Below, piece by piece: positions 9,005-17,141 of a stretch of DNA of 64,000 nucleotides. The position numbers and the translations under genes were made by a program. The stretch is from Lentzea aerocolonigenes (GTDB lineage Bacteria; Actinomycetota; Actinomycetes; Mycobacteriales; Pseudonocardiaceae): NCBI RefSeq assembly GCF_000974445.1, contig NZ_BBOJ01000024.1, forward strand, positions 62,001 through 126,000, in the 5' to 3' direction. The notes under the pieces are model-generated. The model did no database searches and was not told the origin of the DNA. It saw only the letters and a program-made list of their open reading frames with translations. Within the stretch, counting starts at the first letter, position 1. The number at the start of each line of letters is the position of its first letter.

Positions 9005-10285
9005 ATGGACAGGTTCAAGGCCTACTGGGACCGTCCCGAGATGCGTGACGCGTTGGCCTGCCGCGACATCGGGACGGTCTTCCGGCTGCTCGTCGAGGAC
9101 GGTGTCGCTCAACGAGAGATAGCGCTGATCACGAGCCAGAACCAGTCCGAGATTTCCGAGATCATCGGTGGTCGCCAGGTCATGGCGTACGAGCTCCTCG
9201 AACGCATCGCGCTCAGCCTGGGCATCCCGCGCGGCTATCTGGGGCTGGAGTACGACGTGACTCACCATTCGTCGGAGCGGGACGAATGTGCCAAGCGCGC
9301 CTCGTTCCTCGCTCATGCGGCCGAGACCGTGGTCGGTCAACCGGTGTTCGGCAGGCCGGCGCGAGAAGGGCACGAACACGAAGCAACGCCGGTGCCTTCC
9401 CGGGTGGGGCCGGGTGACGTCGAGATCCTCAACCGCGTGCTGCGGGATCTGACGGTGCTGGAGTCGCGGTTCGGTGGCGGGCTGGTGCTGGCGGCTGTCG
9501 AAGGGCAGCTGCGGTGGGCGCGGCGCCTGCTCCATGCTTCGATGCGGGACACCACCAGGCCTGCGTTGTTCGAGGCGGTGGCCTTGCTGCACAGGCGAGC
9601 GTCGAGCGCGGCTTTCGACATGCGGCGTCTTGACCAGGCGCGGAATCACCTGCTCGCCGCGCTGGAGCTGACGCAGGAGACCAAGAACCTGCCGTTGCAG
9701 GCGATGCTGTTCTACTGCGCGGGTCGGATGGAGCAGTACCACGGGCCACCCGACGCGGCGTTGAGGCTGTTCCAGTTCGGCTATCCCGTGGCCCTGGCGT
9801 CGAGGTCACCGAGGCTGTGCGCCTTGCTCGAAGTGCGGGAGGCGCGTTGCCATGCGGTCATGGGCAACCGCGAGTCGGCTGAGCGGTCGCTGTCGCTGGC
9901 CGTGGAGAACTTCCACGCGGAGGGCGAGCTGCCCGACTGGTTGACGTTCTTCGACGAGTCGGAGCTCCTCGCCGCAGTCGGTGTGACCTGGGGCGAGCTG
10001 GGTGCGTGGGACAAGGCCGTCGCGGCGCTTCGTCGGAGCTTGCGTCAGCGAGGCGACGGCTTCGCGCTCGCGAGTTCGTTCGACCTCGCCGAACTGGCGA
10101 CGTGTCACCTCCGCAGTGGCGACGTCGACGAGGGCGTACGGGTGGCGACGAAGTCGTTGGACCTCGTCGGCCAGCTCAACAGCAAGCGTGCCCGCGACCG
10201 TCTGGAGCCACTGGAACGTGCCGCTCGGCGAGGCGGTAGTGAGACCCTCGGCGTTGTGCGCCGGATCACAGATGTCCGCGGGTGA
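9005..10285 (+). CDS. XRE-type helix-turn-helix regulator with TPR-like C-terminal region
   Basis: Putative DNA-binding regulator of the type common in Streptomyces and Lentzea. Residues about 15-75 form a Cro/C1-like helix-turn-helix (VAQREIALITSQNQSEISEI). The remaining 350 residues are helical with TPR-like spacing (ARNHLLAALELTQ, WDKAVAALRRSL, VDEGVRVATKSLDL), usually a ligand or peptide sensor. The ATG used here has only a close GAGG upstream; a GTG 10 codons earlier (8975) is an alternative. The gene is divergent from the DUF1349/SURF1 pair. Its targets cannot be deduced. It is not part of the mycobacterial version of this neighbourhood. Confidence 0.82.
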   Translation: MDRFKAYWDRPEMRDALACRDIGTVFRLLVEDGVAQREIALITSQNQSEISEIIGGRQVMAYELLERIALSLGIPRGYLGLEYDVTHHSSERDECAKRASFLAHAAETVVGQPVFGRPAREGHEHEATPVPSRVGPGDVEILNRVLRDLTVLESRFGGGLVLAAVEGQLRWARRLLHASMRDTTRPALFEAVALLHRRASSAAFDMRRLDQARNHLLAALELTQETKNLPLQAMLFYCAGRMEQYHGPPDAALRLFQFGYPVALASRSPRLCALLEVREARCHAVMGNRESAERSLSLAVENFHAEGELPDWLTFFDESELLAAVGVTWGELGAWDKAVAALRRSLRQRGDGFALASSFDLAELATCHLRSGDVDEGVRVATKSLDLVGQLNSKRARDRLEPLERAARRGGSETLGVVRRITDVRG

Positions 10286-10315
10286 AAGGTCACGGCTTCC
10301 TGAAGAAGTTCGTCC

Positions 10316-10777
10316 TCACAGCTGCTCGCGCACCCACGCGATCAGCCCCGGCATCGCCGCTTCGATCATGACCAGCACGTCGGTGAACCCCGTGTCGTCG
10401 CCGTAGTACGGGTCCGGCACGTCCACGTCGTCGGCGTCCGGGTCGAACGAACGGAGCAACCGGACGCGGTCGGGATCGGCCATCCGGCGCAACGAGCGGG
10501 CGTGGCCGGTGTCGAGGGCCACCAGCAGATCGGCGTCCAAGTGCAGCTCGGAGACCTGGGCGGCGACGTGGTCCGTGGGGTATCCGTTGTCCGCCAACGT
10601 CTTCAGCGCGCGGGGATCGGCGGGGTCGCCGACGTGCCACCCACCGGTCCCCGCGCTGGACACGGTGACGAAAGACGACAATCCTTCCCGCGACAGCCAT
10701 TCGCGGAACACGAGCGCGGCCATGGGGGACCGGCAGATGTTGCCGGTGCAGACAAAGGCGACCTTCACGCGCCACAC
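10316..10777 (-). CDS. ptpA: Low-molecular-weight protein-tyrosine phosphatase (PtpA-like)
   Basis: Cytoplasmic LMW phosphotyrosine phosphatase of 153 residues. The P-loop CTGNICRS lies at the N-terminus, holding the nucleophilic Cys and the phosphate-binding Arg. The general-acid loop appears as DVDVPDPYYGD near residue 125, with the Asp followed by Pro and the two Tyr of the active-site rim. Start is GTG at 10777 or a second GTG three codons later (10768); neither has a clear ribosome site. Position between SURF1 and cobC matches M. tuberculosis Rv2234 (ptpA). The partner kinase gene ptkA found there is not present here. Confidence 0.92.
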   Translation of the reverse strand: MWRVKVAFVCTGNICRSPMAALVFREWLSREGLSSFVTVSSAGTGGWHVGDPADPRALKTLADNGYPTDHVAAQVSELHLDADLLVALDTGHARSLRRMADPDRVRLLRSFDPDADDVDVPDPYYGDDTGFTDVLVMIEAAMPGLIAWVREQL

Positions 10778-10832
10778 GGTAACGCTCAACCGCTGTCGCA
10801 AGATGTACGGACAAACGACATGGAGGCCGCCC

Positions 10833-11039
10833 ATGCAGACAGGTACCGACGTGCCCCCGCAACGGGAGATCATCGGGTGCACCGACGCCCTCGGGCGCCG
10901 TCGTGCGTTCGAGGTGTACCTCAACGAGAAGGGTCGCGTCTGCTTCCGCACCCCGCCCGGTGAGTCGGCGCAGCTCGACGCGTTCCAGCTGGACGAGCTG
11001 ATCAGCCACCTCACCGAGCTCCGCCGCTACATGCAGTGA
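10833..11039 (+). CDS. Small conserved-looking protein of unknown function
   Basis: A 68-residue protein starting MQTGTDVPPQREIIGCTDAL. The ATG is preceded by GGAGG at good spacing, which supports translation. The sequence alternates short beta-like stretches (RAFEVYLNEKGRVCFRTP) with a C-terminal helix (LDAFQLDELISHLTELRRYM). No family is recognised. It diverges from ptpA and lies 36 bp ahead of cobC, so it may be the first gene of the cobC-NIF3-zinc-ribbon operon. Confidence 0.7.
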   Translation: MQTGTDVPPQREIIGCTDALGRRRAFEVYLNEKGRVCFRTPPGESAQLDAFQLDELISHLTELRRYMQ

Positions 11040-11075
11040 CGCGGTGCTCTGAGCTGGTCGCCTAGTATCTCGGCG

Positions 11076-12071
11076 ATGACCAGCCCAGACCTGCGCCACC
11101 ACGGTGACGTCGACGCCGCACCAGGCCTCGCCGACTTCGCCGTCAACGTGCGGGTGCCGCACCCGCCCGGTTGGCTGCGCGACCGGCTGGCCGCGGCGCT
11201 CGACGGACTCGGGCGGTACCCCTCGAAGCAGGCTGAAGAGCGCGCGCGTGAGGCCGTCGCACGCCGCCACGGGCGCTCGCCTGACGAGGTTCTGCTGCTC
11301 AACGGTGCCGCTGAGGGCTTCGCGCTGCTGCCGAAGCTCTCGCCGCGCCGTGCCGCGATCGTCCACCCCGGCTTCACCGAACCCGAGGTGGCTTTCCGCG
11401 ACGCCGGAATTCCGGTGGAACACGTGCTGCTCAGCGGCGACTTCCGGCTGGGCGATGTGCGGTCCGACGCCGACCTCACCGTCATCGGCAACCCGACCAA
11501 CCCCACGTCGGTGCTGCACGAGGCCGCGAAGCTCAAGACCCTGCCCGGCCGCCTGGTCGTCGACGAGGCGTTCATGGACGCCGTGCCGGGCGAACCGGAG
11601 TCGCTCGCGCACGACCCGGACGTGCTGGTGCTGCGCAGCCTCACCAAGACCTGGGGCCTCGCGGGGCTGCGCGCTGGCTACCTCCTCGGCGATCCCGAAA
11701 CTCTCGGACGGCTCGCGCACGGCCGTCCGCACTGGCCCGTCGGCAGCCTGACGCTGGAAGCGATCACCGCCTGCTGCGAGCCGGAGGCGTTGGAGGCCTC
11801 GAAGCGGTTCGCGCTGGCAGGCGTCACCCACGCGGCGTACGCGTTGGAGCAGCTCCAAGACCTCGTCGTCGTACCCCCGAACGGGCCGTTCCTGCTGGTC
11901 AGGGCGCCGAGGGGTACGCGAGAAGCGTTGCGGGACAAGGGGATCGCGGTGCGGCGCTGCGACACGTTCCCCGGACTCGACGACACGTACCTGCGCGTCG
12001 CGATCCGGCCGCCGGAGGAGTTCGCGGTGTTCGTGGACGCGCTGCGGGTAGTGATGGAGGAACTCGCGTGA
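11076..12071 (+). CDS. cobC: CobC-like PLP aminotransferase (Rv2231c family)
   Basis: Fold-type I aminotransferase of the histidinol-phosphate aminotransferase/threonine-phosphate decarboxylase group, 331 residues. The PLP lysine is in [18 protein letters not shown], preceded by the family's GNPTNPTS block and the VVDEAFMD pyridoxal-binding Asp. In the related CobD/CobC enzymes this activity makes aminopropanol phosphate for the cobalamin side chain, which fits the cobD gene 4 kb away, but the substrate here is an inference. The stop overlaps the next start (GTGA). M. tuberculosis Rv2231c sits in the same position next to NIF3 and zinc-ribbon genes. Confidence 0.88.
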   Translation: MTSPDLRHHGDVDAAPGLADFAVNVRVPHPPGWLRDRLAAALDGLGRYPSKQAEERAREAVARRHGRSPDEVLLLNGAAEGFALLPKLSPRRAAIVHPGFTEPEVAFRDAGIPVEHVLLSGDFRLGDVRSDADLTVIGNPTNPTSVLHEAAKLKTLPGRLVVDEAFMDAVPGEPESLAHDPDVLVLRSLTKTWGLAGLRAGYLLGDPETLGRLAHGRPHWPVGSLTLEAITACCEPEALEASKRFALAGVTHAAYALEQLQDLVVVPPNGPFLLVRAPRGTREALRDKGIAVRRCDTFPGLDDTYLRVAIRPPEEFAVFVDALRVVMEELA

Positions 12072-12895
12072 AGCTCGCCGACGTGATCGCGGTGCTGGAG
12101 GCCGCGTATCCGCCGAAGACCGCCGAGCAGTGGGACGCGGTGGGCCTGGTCTGCGGTGATCCGCGGGAAGAGGTCACGAGGGTCCTGGTGTGCGTCGACC
12201 CGACGTCGTCCACTGTGGACGAGGCGGTCGAGGTGGGCGCGCAGCTCGTGCTCGCGCACCACCCGCTGCTTCTCCGCGGTGTCAACGGGGTTCCCGCCGA
12301 CGACCCCAAGGGTGCGTTGGTGCACAAGCTGATCCGCAACGGTGCCGCCCTGTACTGCGCGCACACCAACGCGGACAGCGCGCTCCCCGGCGTGTCGGAC
12401 GCCCTCGCGAAGGCCATCGGTCTGCACGTCACCGGACCACTCGAACCGGCGGAGCCGTCGGGTGAGACCGGCACCGGCCGCATCGGCGAGCTGGCGGAGG
12501 CCGAACCGCTGAAGGTCTTCGCCCAGCGCGTGGCCGACGCGTTGCCCGCGACCGTGCAGGGCGTGCGGGCGGCGGGCGACCCGGAACGCCTGGTCAGGCG
12601 GGTCGCGGTGTGCGGCGGCGCGGGCGACAGCTTCCTCGGCCTGGTGAAGAGCGCCGGGGTCGACGCGTACGTGACGGCCGACCTGCGGCACCACCCGGCG
12701 AGCGAGCACGTCGAGTCCGGTGGCCCCGCGTTGGTCGACGTGGCGCACTGGGCCAGCGAGTGGCCGTGGTGCGAGCAGGCGGCGGAGATCCTGCGGGAGG
12801 CGTTCGGCGGTAGGGTCGACGTACTCGTCTCCACCCGCCGGACCGATCCGTGGACCGTCGGCGCGGCGAGTTCAGCAGCAGGAGGACATGCGTGA
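12068..12895 (+). CDS. NIF3/YbgI-family dinuclear metal-binding protein
   Basis: Conserved NIF3-like protein (GTP cyclohydrolase I type 2/YbgI family), 275 residues, of uncertain cellular function; homologues form toroidal hexamers with a dimetal site per subunit. Metal ligands are visible in [12 protein letters not shown] and in [17 protein letters not shown], with the C-terminal [11 protein letters not shown] stretch supplying the rest. Translation is coupled to cobC (GTGA overlap at the start) and to the zinc-ribbon gene (GTGA at the end). Position matches M. tuberculosis Rv2230c. Confidence 0.93.
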   Translation: MKLADVIAVLEAAYPPKTAEQWDAVGLVCGDPREEVTRVLVCVDPTSSTVDEAVEVGAQLVLAHHPLLLRGVNGVPADDPKGALVHKLIRNGAALYCAHTNADSALPGVSDALAKAIGLHVTGPLEPAEPSGETGTGRIGELAEAEPLKVFAQRVADALPATVQGVRAAGDPERLVRRVAVCGGAGDSFLGLVKSAGVDAYVTADLRHHPASEHVESGGPALVDVAHWASEWPWCEQAAEILREAFGGRVDVLVSTRRTDPWTVGAASSAAGGHA

Positions 12896-13629
12896 AAGCC
12901 GATCCCGCAGTGCAGCGCAGGCTGCTCGACCTCGCCGAGGTCGACGCCGAACTGGCGCGTGTCACGCACCGTCGCCGCACGCTGCCGGAGATCGCGGAGA
13001 TCGCGGCCGCCGAGCAGCAGGTGCGCACGAAGCAGGACGCGCTGGTGGCCGTCGAGACGACGCTCGGTGACCTCGACCGCGACGTGAAGCGCCAGGAGAC
13101 CGAGATCGACCAGGTTCGCGCCCGCGAGGACCGCGACCGCAAGCTGATGCAGTCGGGCTCGGTCGGCGCCAAGCAGCTCACCGACCTGGAGCACGAGCTC
13201 GCGACGCTCCAGCGCCGCCAGGGCGTCCTGGAGGACGACCTCCTCGAGCTCATGGAACGCCGTGAGGCCGTCGAGGCCGACGCCTCCTTCGCCCGCGTCG
13301 AGCTGGACAAGGCCCGCGAGACCCTGGAAGGCGCGACCGGCCGCCGTGACGCGGCCCTCGCCGACCTGGAGTCGACCGAGACCAAGCGCACGGCCGACCG
13401 CGCGGTCATGGCCAAGGGTTTCCCGGACGACCTGCTGAAGCTCTACGACCGTCAGCGTGAGCAGCGCGGCATCGGCGCGGCCCTCATCCAGTCCCGCCGC
13501 TGCGGCGCGTGCCGGATCGAGCTGGACCGCAGCGCCGTGTCGAAGCTCAAGGAAGCGGCGGCGGACGAGGTCGTGCGGTGCGAGGAGTGCGGCGCGATCC
13601 TGGTCCGCACCACGGAGTCAGGTCTCTGA
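12892..13629 (+). CDS. C4-type zinc-ribbon coiled-coil protein (Rv2229c/CT398 family)
   Basis: A 245-residue protein with a long N-terminal antiparallel coiled coil (residues 5-175, heptad-rich with [20 protein letters not shown]) and a C-terminal zinc ribbon, CGACRIEL...CEECGAIL, at the end. The family is linked to RNase H and NIF3 genes across actinobacteria and is thought to be a nucleic-acid-associated adaptor; the exact role is unsettled. The GTG start has AGGAGG upstream and overlaps the NIF3 stop. In mycobacteria the next gene is the RNase H gene; here that gene lies 31 kb away at 44557, with accessory DNA between. Confidence 0.92.
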   Translation: MKADPAVQRRLLDLAEVDAELARVTHRRRTLPEIAEIAAAEQQVRTKQDALVAVETTLGDLDRDVKRQETEIDQVRAREDRDRKLMQSGSVGAKQLTDLEHELATLQRRQGVLEDDLLELMERREAVEADASFARVELDKARETLEGATGRRDAALADLESTETKRTADRAVMAKGFPDDLLKLYDRQREQRGIGAALIQSRRCGACRIELDRSAVSKLKEAAADEVVRCEECGAILVRTTESGL

Positions 13630-13667
13630 TTTCGTAACGGCCGACGCAACTCTGCGATCATCCCGTC

Positions 13668-14021
13668 GTGACAGCCGGTAAGAATCGCGCGTGGTGGGTC
13701 TGCGGTGGCGCCATCGTCTGCGGTGGCGCCGTGTGGGCGTTGCTGCGGTTCGGCGTCCCGGTCGTCTTGTCCGACGCGAACCACCCGGCCCGTCCGGCCC
13801 TGGAAGCCCTGAGCTGGATCGCCGGAATCGCGAGCCTGCTCGTCGCCGTCGTGGCATTGATCGTGGCGTTGCGCCAGAGCGGCTCCAGCACTCCGACCGC
13901 GACCCACGGCGGAATCGTCTTCACCGGCAACGTCACCGGCGGCTCCGGCTCGGGCCCGACCACCGGCGTCCACGTCGAACACCCACCGGACCCTCCCTCG
14001 CCGGCGCGGCCCCAGGCCTAG
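13668..14021 (+). CDS. Small membrane protein preceding an NB-ARC/TPR ATPase
   Basis: A 117-residue protein with two predicted membrane helices (WWVCGGAIVCGGAVWALL and WIAGIASLLVAVVALIVAL) and a Gly/Ser/Thr- then Pro-rich tail (FTGNVTGGSGSGPTTG). No family recognised. It ends 38 bp before the GTG start of the STAND ATPase, in a different frame. The tail motif FTGNVTGG resembles FAGSVTGA just inside the downstream frame, so the two may be a split or frameshifted form of one membrane-anchored ATPase, or a coupled pair. It is the first gene of the accessory stretch. Confidence 0.65.
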   Translation: MTAGKNRAWWVCGGAIVCGGAVWALLRFGVPVVLSDANHPARPALEALSWIAGIASLLVAVVALIVALRQSGSSTPTATHGGIVFTGNVTGGSGSGPTTGVHVEHPPDPPSPARPQA

Positions 14022-14059
14022 CCACGCCGGCCACGCCGAGGGCCTCGTTCGCCGGCAGC

Positions 14060-16096
14060 GTGACCGGCGCGACCGCGGTCGGCGTGGTGCAGGGCGACCT
14101 GGTCTTGGGCGGAGCAGCGGTCCCGGACGTGGCTTCGGTTCAGGTGTCGCCCGCCTTGAGCAGGTTCCCCGCCAGCACCGAGCAGTTCGTCGGCAGGTCC
14201 ACCGAACTGCAGCGCCTCGATGACGCCCTGGCGCAGTCGGGCCGCGCTGCGGTAGTGGCGGTGCACGGCCTGGGCGGCGTCGGCAAGAGCACGCTCTCCT
14301 CCGAGTTCGTCCGCCTGCACGCTCAGCGCTACAGCGTGGTCTGGTGGATCACCGCCGACTCACCGACCGCGATCGACACCGGCCTCGCCGACATGGTGAC
14401 GACGTTCGCCCCTCACGCCGCAGACCTCCCGCTGGAGCAACGCACCGAGCTCGCCGTGCAGTGGCTGGCGACGCACGACGGCTGGCTGCTGGTGCTCGAC
14501 AACCTCACCACGCCGGGCGACGTGGCAGGCCTGCTCGAACGCGTCCGCTCCGGCGCGGTCCTGATCACCAGCAGGCAGGGCACAGGCTGGCGCGGCGTGA
14601 CGACCGTGTCGTTGGACGTGTTGTCGCCGCAGCAGGCCGAGGAACTGCTGTCCAAGATCGTGCGGCTGGACTGGCCTTCCGCGGACCTGACCGGTGCTTC
14701 GGAACTGTGTGAGGAGCTGGGCTGGTTGCCGTTGGCCGTCGAGCAGGCTGCGGCCTACATCGGTCAGGCTCACATCACCCCTGGTGACTACCTGGAGCTG
14801 CTGAAGCGGTATCCCGCTCGGATGTTCACCGCGACGGCCGAGGGTGGCGACGCCCAGCGCACGATGGCGCGGGTCTGGCACGTGACGTTGGACCGCCTCG
14901 CGGACACCCCTCTGGCGGGCCGGCTGCTGCGGCACTTGGCCTGGTACGCACCGGACGGGATTCCCCGTGCTTTCCTGGCGTTGCAGTTCGAGGAGCCGGA
15001 TCTGACGGAGGCGCTGGGCAGGCTGGCGGCGCACAGCATGATCACGCTCGGCGTGGACACGATCTCGGTGCACCGCCTGATCCAGGCCGTCTCACGCACG
15101 CCCGACCCCGATGATCGTCATCGGCTGCCGGAGGACGTGGCCGCCTCCCGTGATGCAGCTTGGGTCTGTCTCGCAGAGGTGCTGAAGGAACTTGACGCTC
15201 GCGATCCTGCGGCGTGGCCTGCCTTCCGATTGGTTCTGCCGCACATCCGGGCGATCTTCGCCAACACGAGTTCGGACGATGATTCCCTTGAGGCTTGTTG
15301 GACTCTCAACGAGTTGGCCCGCTTCGTCGAGAACCAAGGGGATGTCGCGACGTCCATCAGCTACAAGATCCGTGCCCTCAGCGGCTACGAACGTCTCTGT
15401 GGCTCTGAGGACCAGGCCACGCTGATCATGCGGAACAACCTGGCATACGCCTACAAGGCGGTGGGCGATCTGGATCGGGCGATCCCCTTGTTGGAGTTGA
15501 CCCTCGCTGACACCGAGAGACTGCTGGGCGCTGATCACCCGGAAACTCTGAACCAGAGGGGCAACCTCGCAAGCTGCTACGGGGAGAAAGGCGGCTGGAC
15601 CGAGGCGATTCCGCTGATGCAGTCGGTGCGTGCTGATCGGGAGAGGGTGTTGGGACCTGATCATCCGCAGACGCTGCGGTCGAGGAACAACCTGGCACAC
15701 GCCTACCAAGCGTCTGGTGATCAAGTCCAGGCGATTGAGCTGTACGAGACCAATCTTGGTGACTACGAGCGAGTGTTGGGGGCAGACCACCCGGAGACGT
15801 TATTCGCGAGGAACAACTTGGCCTGTGCGTACGCGGATGGCGGTCAAACGGGTCGAGCTGCTCGTCTGCTCGAGGCGGTCCTGGAAGTCCAGAATCGGGT
15901 GCTCGGACCGGAACATCCAGACACGCTGGTGTCAGCGATGAACTTTGCATCTGCTCGTGCCTCGACCGGTGACCTGGAACAGGCGATCCGGCTGTTGGAG
16001 TCGGTCCTGGCCACCAGCGAGCGGGTGCTGGGGCCTGACCACAAACGGACCAGAGTCGTACGTGACCGTCTGAGCGAGGTTTTGGAAAAGTTTTAG
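14060..16096 (+). CDS. NB-ARC (STAND) NTPase with C-terminal tetratricopeptide repeats
   Basis: Signal-transduction NTPase, 678 residues from the GTG chosen here. An FVGRSTELQRLDDAL entry motif leads into the NB-ARC core: Walker A GLGGVGKST, Walker B WLLVLDNL, the sensor VLITSRQG and GWLPLAVEQAAAYIG. A winged-helix-like stretch follows to about residue 370, then at least five 42-residue TPRs of the kinesin-light-chain type (LGADHPETLNQRGNLASCY and variants). Such proteins act as sensors or anti-phage defence switches. No effector domain is fused N-terminally, so the preceding membrane protein is the natural candidate. The start is uncertain: no ribosome site precedes GTG 14060, and the frame is open further upstream. 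The TPR half uses less GC-biased codons than the core genes. Confidence 0.85.
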   Translation: MTGATAVGVVQGDLVLGGAAVPDVASVQVSPALSRFPASTEQFVGRSTELQRLDDALAQSGRAAVVAVHGLGGVGKSTLSSEFVRLHAQRYSVVWWITADSPTAIDTGLADMVTTFAPHAADLPLEQRTELAVQWLATHDGWLLVLDNLTTPGDVAGLLERVRSGAVLITSRQGTGWRGVTTVSLDVLSPQQAEELLSKIVRLDWPSADLTGASELCEELGWLPLAVEQAAAYIGQAHITPGDYLELLKRYPARMFTATAEGGDAQRTMARVWHVTLDRLADTPLAGRLLRHLAWYAPDGIPRAFLALQFEEPDLTEALGRLAAHSMITLGVDTISVHRLIQAVSRTPDPDDRHRLPEDVAASRDAAWVCLAEVLKELDARDPAAWPAFRLVLPHIRAIFANTSSDDDSLEACWTLNELARFVENQGDVATSISYKIRALSGYERLCGSEDQATLIMRNNLAYAYKAVGDLDRAIPLLELTLADTERLLGADHPETLNQRGNLASCYGEKGGWTEAIPLMQSVRADRERVLGPDHPQTLRSRNNLAHAYQASGDQVQAIELYETNLGDYERVLGADHPETLFARNNLACAYADGGQTGRAARLLEAVLEVQNRVLGPEHPDTLVSAMNFASARASTGDLEQAIRLLESVLATSERVLGPDHKRTRVVRDRLSEVLEKF

Positions 16097-16117
16097 AACC
16101 CGCTCAAACCCCAGGTG

Positions 16118-16137
16118 AGCGGCTTTTAGAAGCCGCT
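16118..16137 (+). terminator. Hairpin terminator after the NB-ARC gene
   Basis: Perfect 8-bp stem AGCGGCTT / AAGCCGCT with a TTAG loop, 22 bp after the NB-ARC stop codon, followed by a T- and C-rich stretch (GCTTTCTTTC). It separates the ATPase gene from the propeller operon. Confidence 0.75.
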
Positions 16138-16215
16138 TGAGCTTTCTTTCAGCCACCCCCGCCAAGCTTCTCCCATCGCAAGGAACAAGCCGATGAGAGA
16201 AACCTGGTGGGGGAA

Positions 16216-17088
16216 ATGAAGAACGTTCTCGGTCGCGTAATCGCAGCCTCGCTCATCACCGGAATCGCATTGGCCGGCAGCCAGATGGCCGCCAACGCCG
16301 GTGAGCTCCCAGCCGGCGCCGAGCGGATCGCCATCCTCCAGAACGGCACGCTGTCGGCCAAGGAAGGCAGCCTCTTCTCCTCCTGGACCACGCTGCAGGG
16401 TGACGTGCAGAAGTTCGAGGTCGCAGGCAACCTCATCGGCGCTCTGAACACCGACGGCACCCTGCACGTCAAGGAGGGGTCGCTCGGCGCCACGTGGACC
16501 GAGCAGGCCCGGAACGTCAAGGACTTCCGCCTGTCGAGCAACCGCATCGCGGTCCTGCGCACCGACGGCACGCTGGTCGTCAAGGAAGGCCTCCACGGCG
16601 CGTTCGTCGAGCAATCCGCCGACGTCACCGACTTCGAGGTGACCAACAACCGGATCGGCGTGGTCACCAAAAACGGTGAAGCGCACGTCAAGCAGGGCGA
16701 TCTCTTCGCGGCCTGGACCCAGCAGGCGTCCGGCGTCAAGGACCTGGAGCTCACCGGCACCCGTGTCGGCGTCATCCGCACCGACGCCACCGCCGCGGTC
16801 AAGGACGGGGCCGGTGCGTTCGTGGAGCAGGCGAGCGGCATCAGGGACCTGGAGCTGTCCGGCGACCGCATCGGCGTCGTGTCGGACGGCGGTGACGCCC
16901 TGGTCAAGGACGGTCTGTTCGGCGCCTGGTCGCAGCAGGCGTCGAACGTCGCGGACCTGGAGCTCACGAGCACCCGCGTCGCGGTGCTGTTCACCGACGG
17001 CACCGCGGCCGTGAAAAGCGCGCAGGGCTCTTTCGCCGACCAGGCCTCCGGTGCTCAGCAGATCGGTCTCGCCGCGCCCTCCGCGTGA
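16216..17088 (+). CDS. Secreted seven-bladed beta-propeller protein made only of 37-residue repeats
   Basis: A 290-residue secreted protein. After a signal peptide (MKNVLGRVIAASLITGIALA, cleaved near ANA-GE) the whole mature chain is seven tandem repeats of about 37 residues, each shaped like RIAVLRTDGTLVVKEG..W.EQ..NVKDFRL. Seven repeats of this beta-rich type suggest a closed seven-bladed propeller of the tachylectin/PLL-like lectin kind; the fold is inferred, not seen. The same repeats appear in the next two genes fused to cell-wall hydrolases, so this protein may be a free carbohydrate- or wall-binding partner. The ATG overlaps the stop of an 8-codon upstream reading frame (16193). A GTG three codons earlier is an alternative start. 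Confidence 0.85.
   Translation: MKNVLGRVIAASLITGIALAGSQMAANAGELPAGAERIAILQNGTLSAKEGSLFSSWTTLQGDVQKFEVAGNLIGALNTDGTLHVKEGSLGATWTEQARNVKDFRLSSNRIAVLRTDGTLVVKEGLHGAFVEQSADVTDFEVTNNRIGVVTKNGEAHVKQGDLFAAWTQQASGVKDLELTGTRVGVIRTDATAAVKDGAGAFVEQASGIRDLELSGDRIGVVSDGGDALVKDGLFGAWSQQASNVADLELTSTRVAVLFTDGTAAVKSAQGSFADQASGAQQIGLAAPSA
16321..17085 (+). repeat. Seven tandem 37-residue coding repeats (propeller, gene 1)
   Basis: About 111-bp units encoding R[IV][GA]V(L/V)-x-(T/N)DG-x-x-x-VK-(E/D)-x(4-6)-W-x-(E/Q)Q-A-x-x-V-x-D-(F/L)-x-(L/V). Repeat starts are seen at ERIAIL, NLIGAL, NRIAVL, NRIGVV, TRVGVI, DRIGVV and TRVAVL. Confidence 0.85.
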
Positions 17089-17141
17089 AAAAGAAAAACC
17101 CCCGAAAAACTCTCCCGAGCAATTCCGGCAAGGAGCCGATG

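Noticed and set aside
13630-13667. A second copy of the tRNA-Leu 3' end at the far side of the 31-kb stretch
   Set aside because: I looked for the 19-bp tRNA fragment near the zinc-ribbon gene and found none, so the whole 31 kb cannot be called one tRNA-integrated island.
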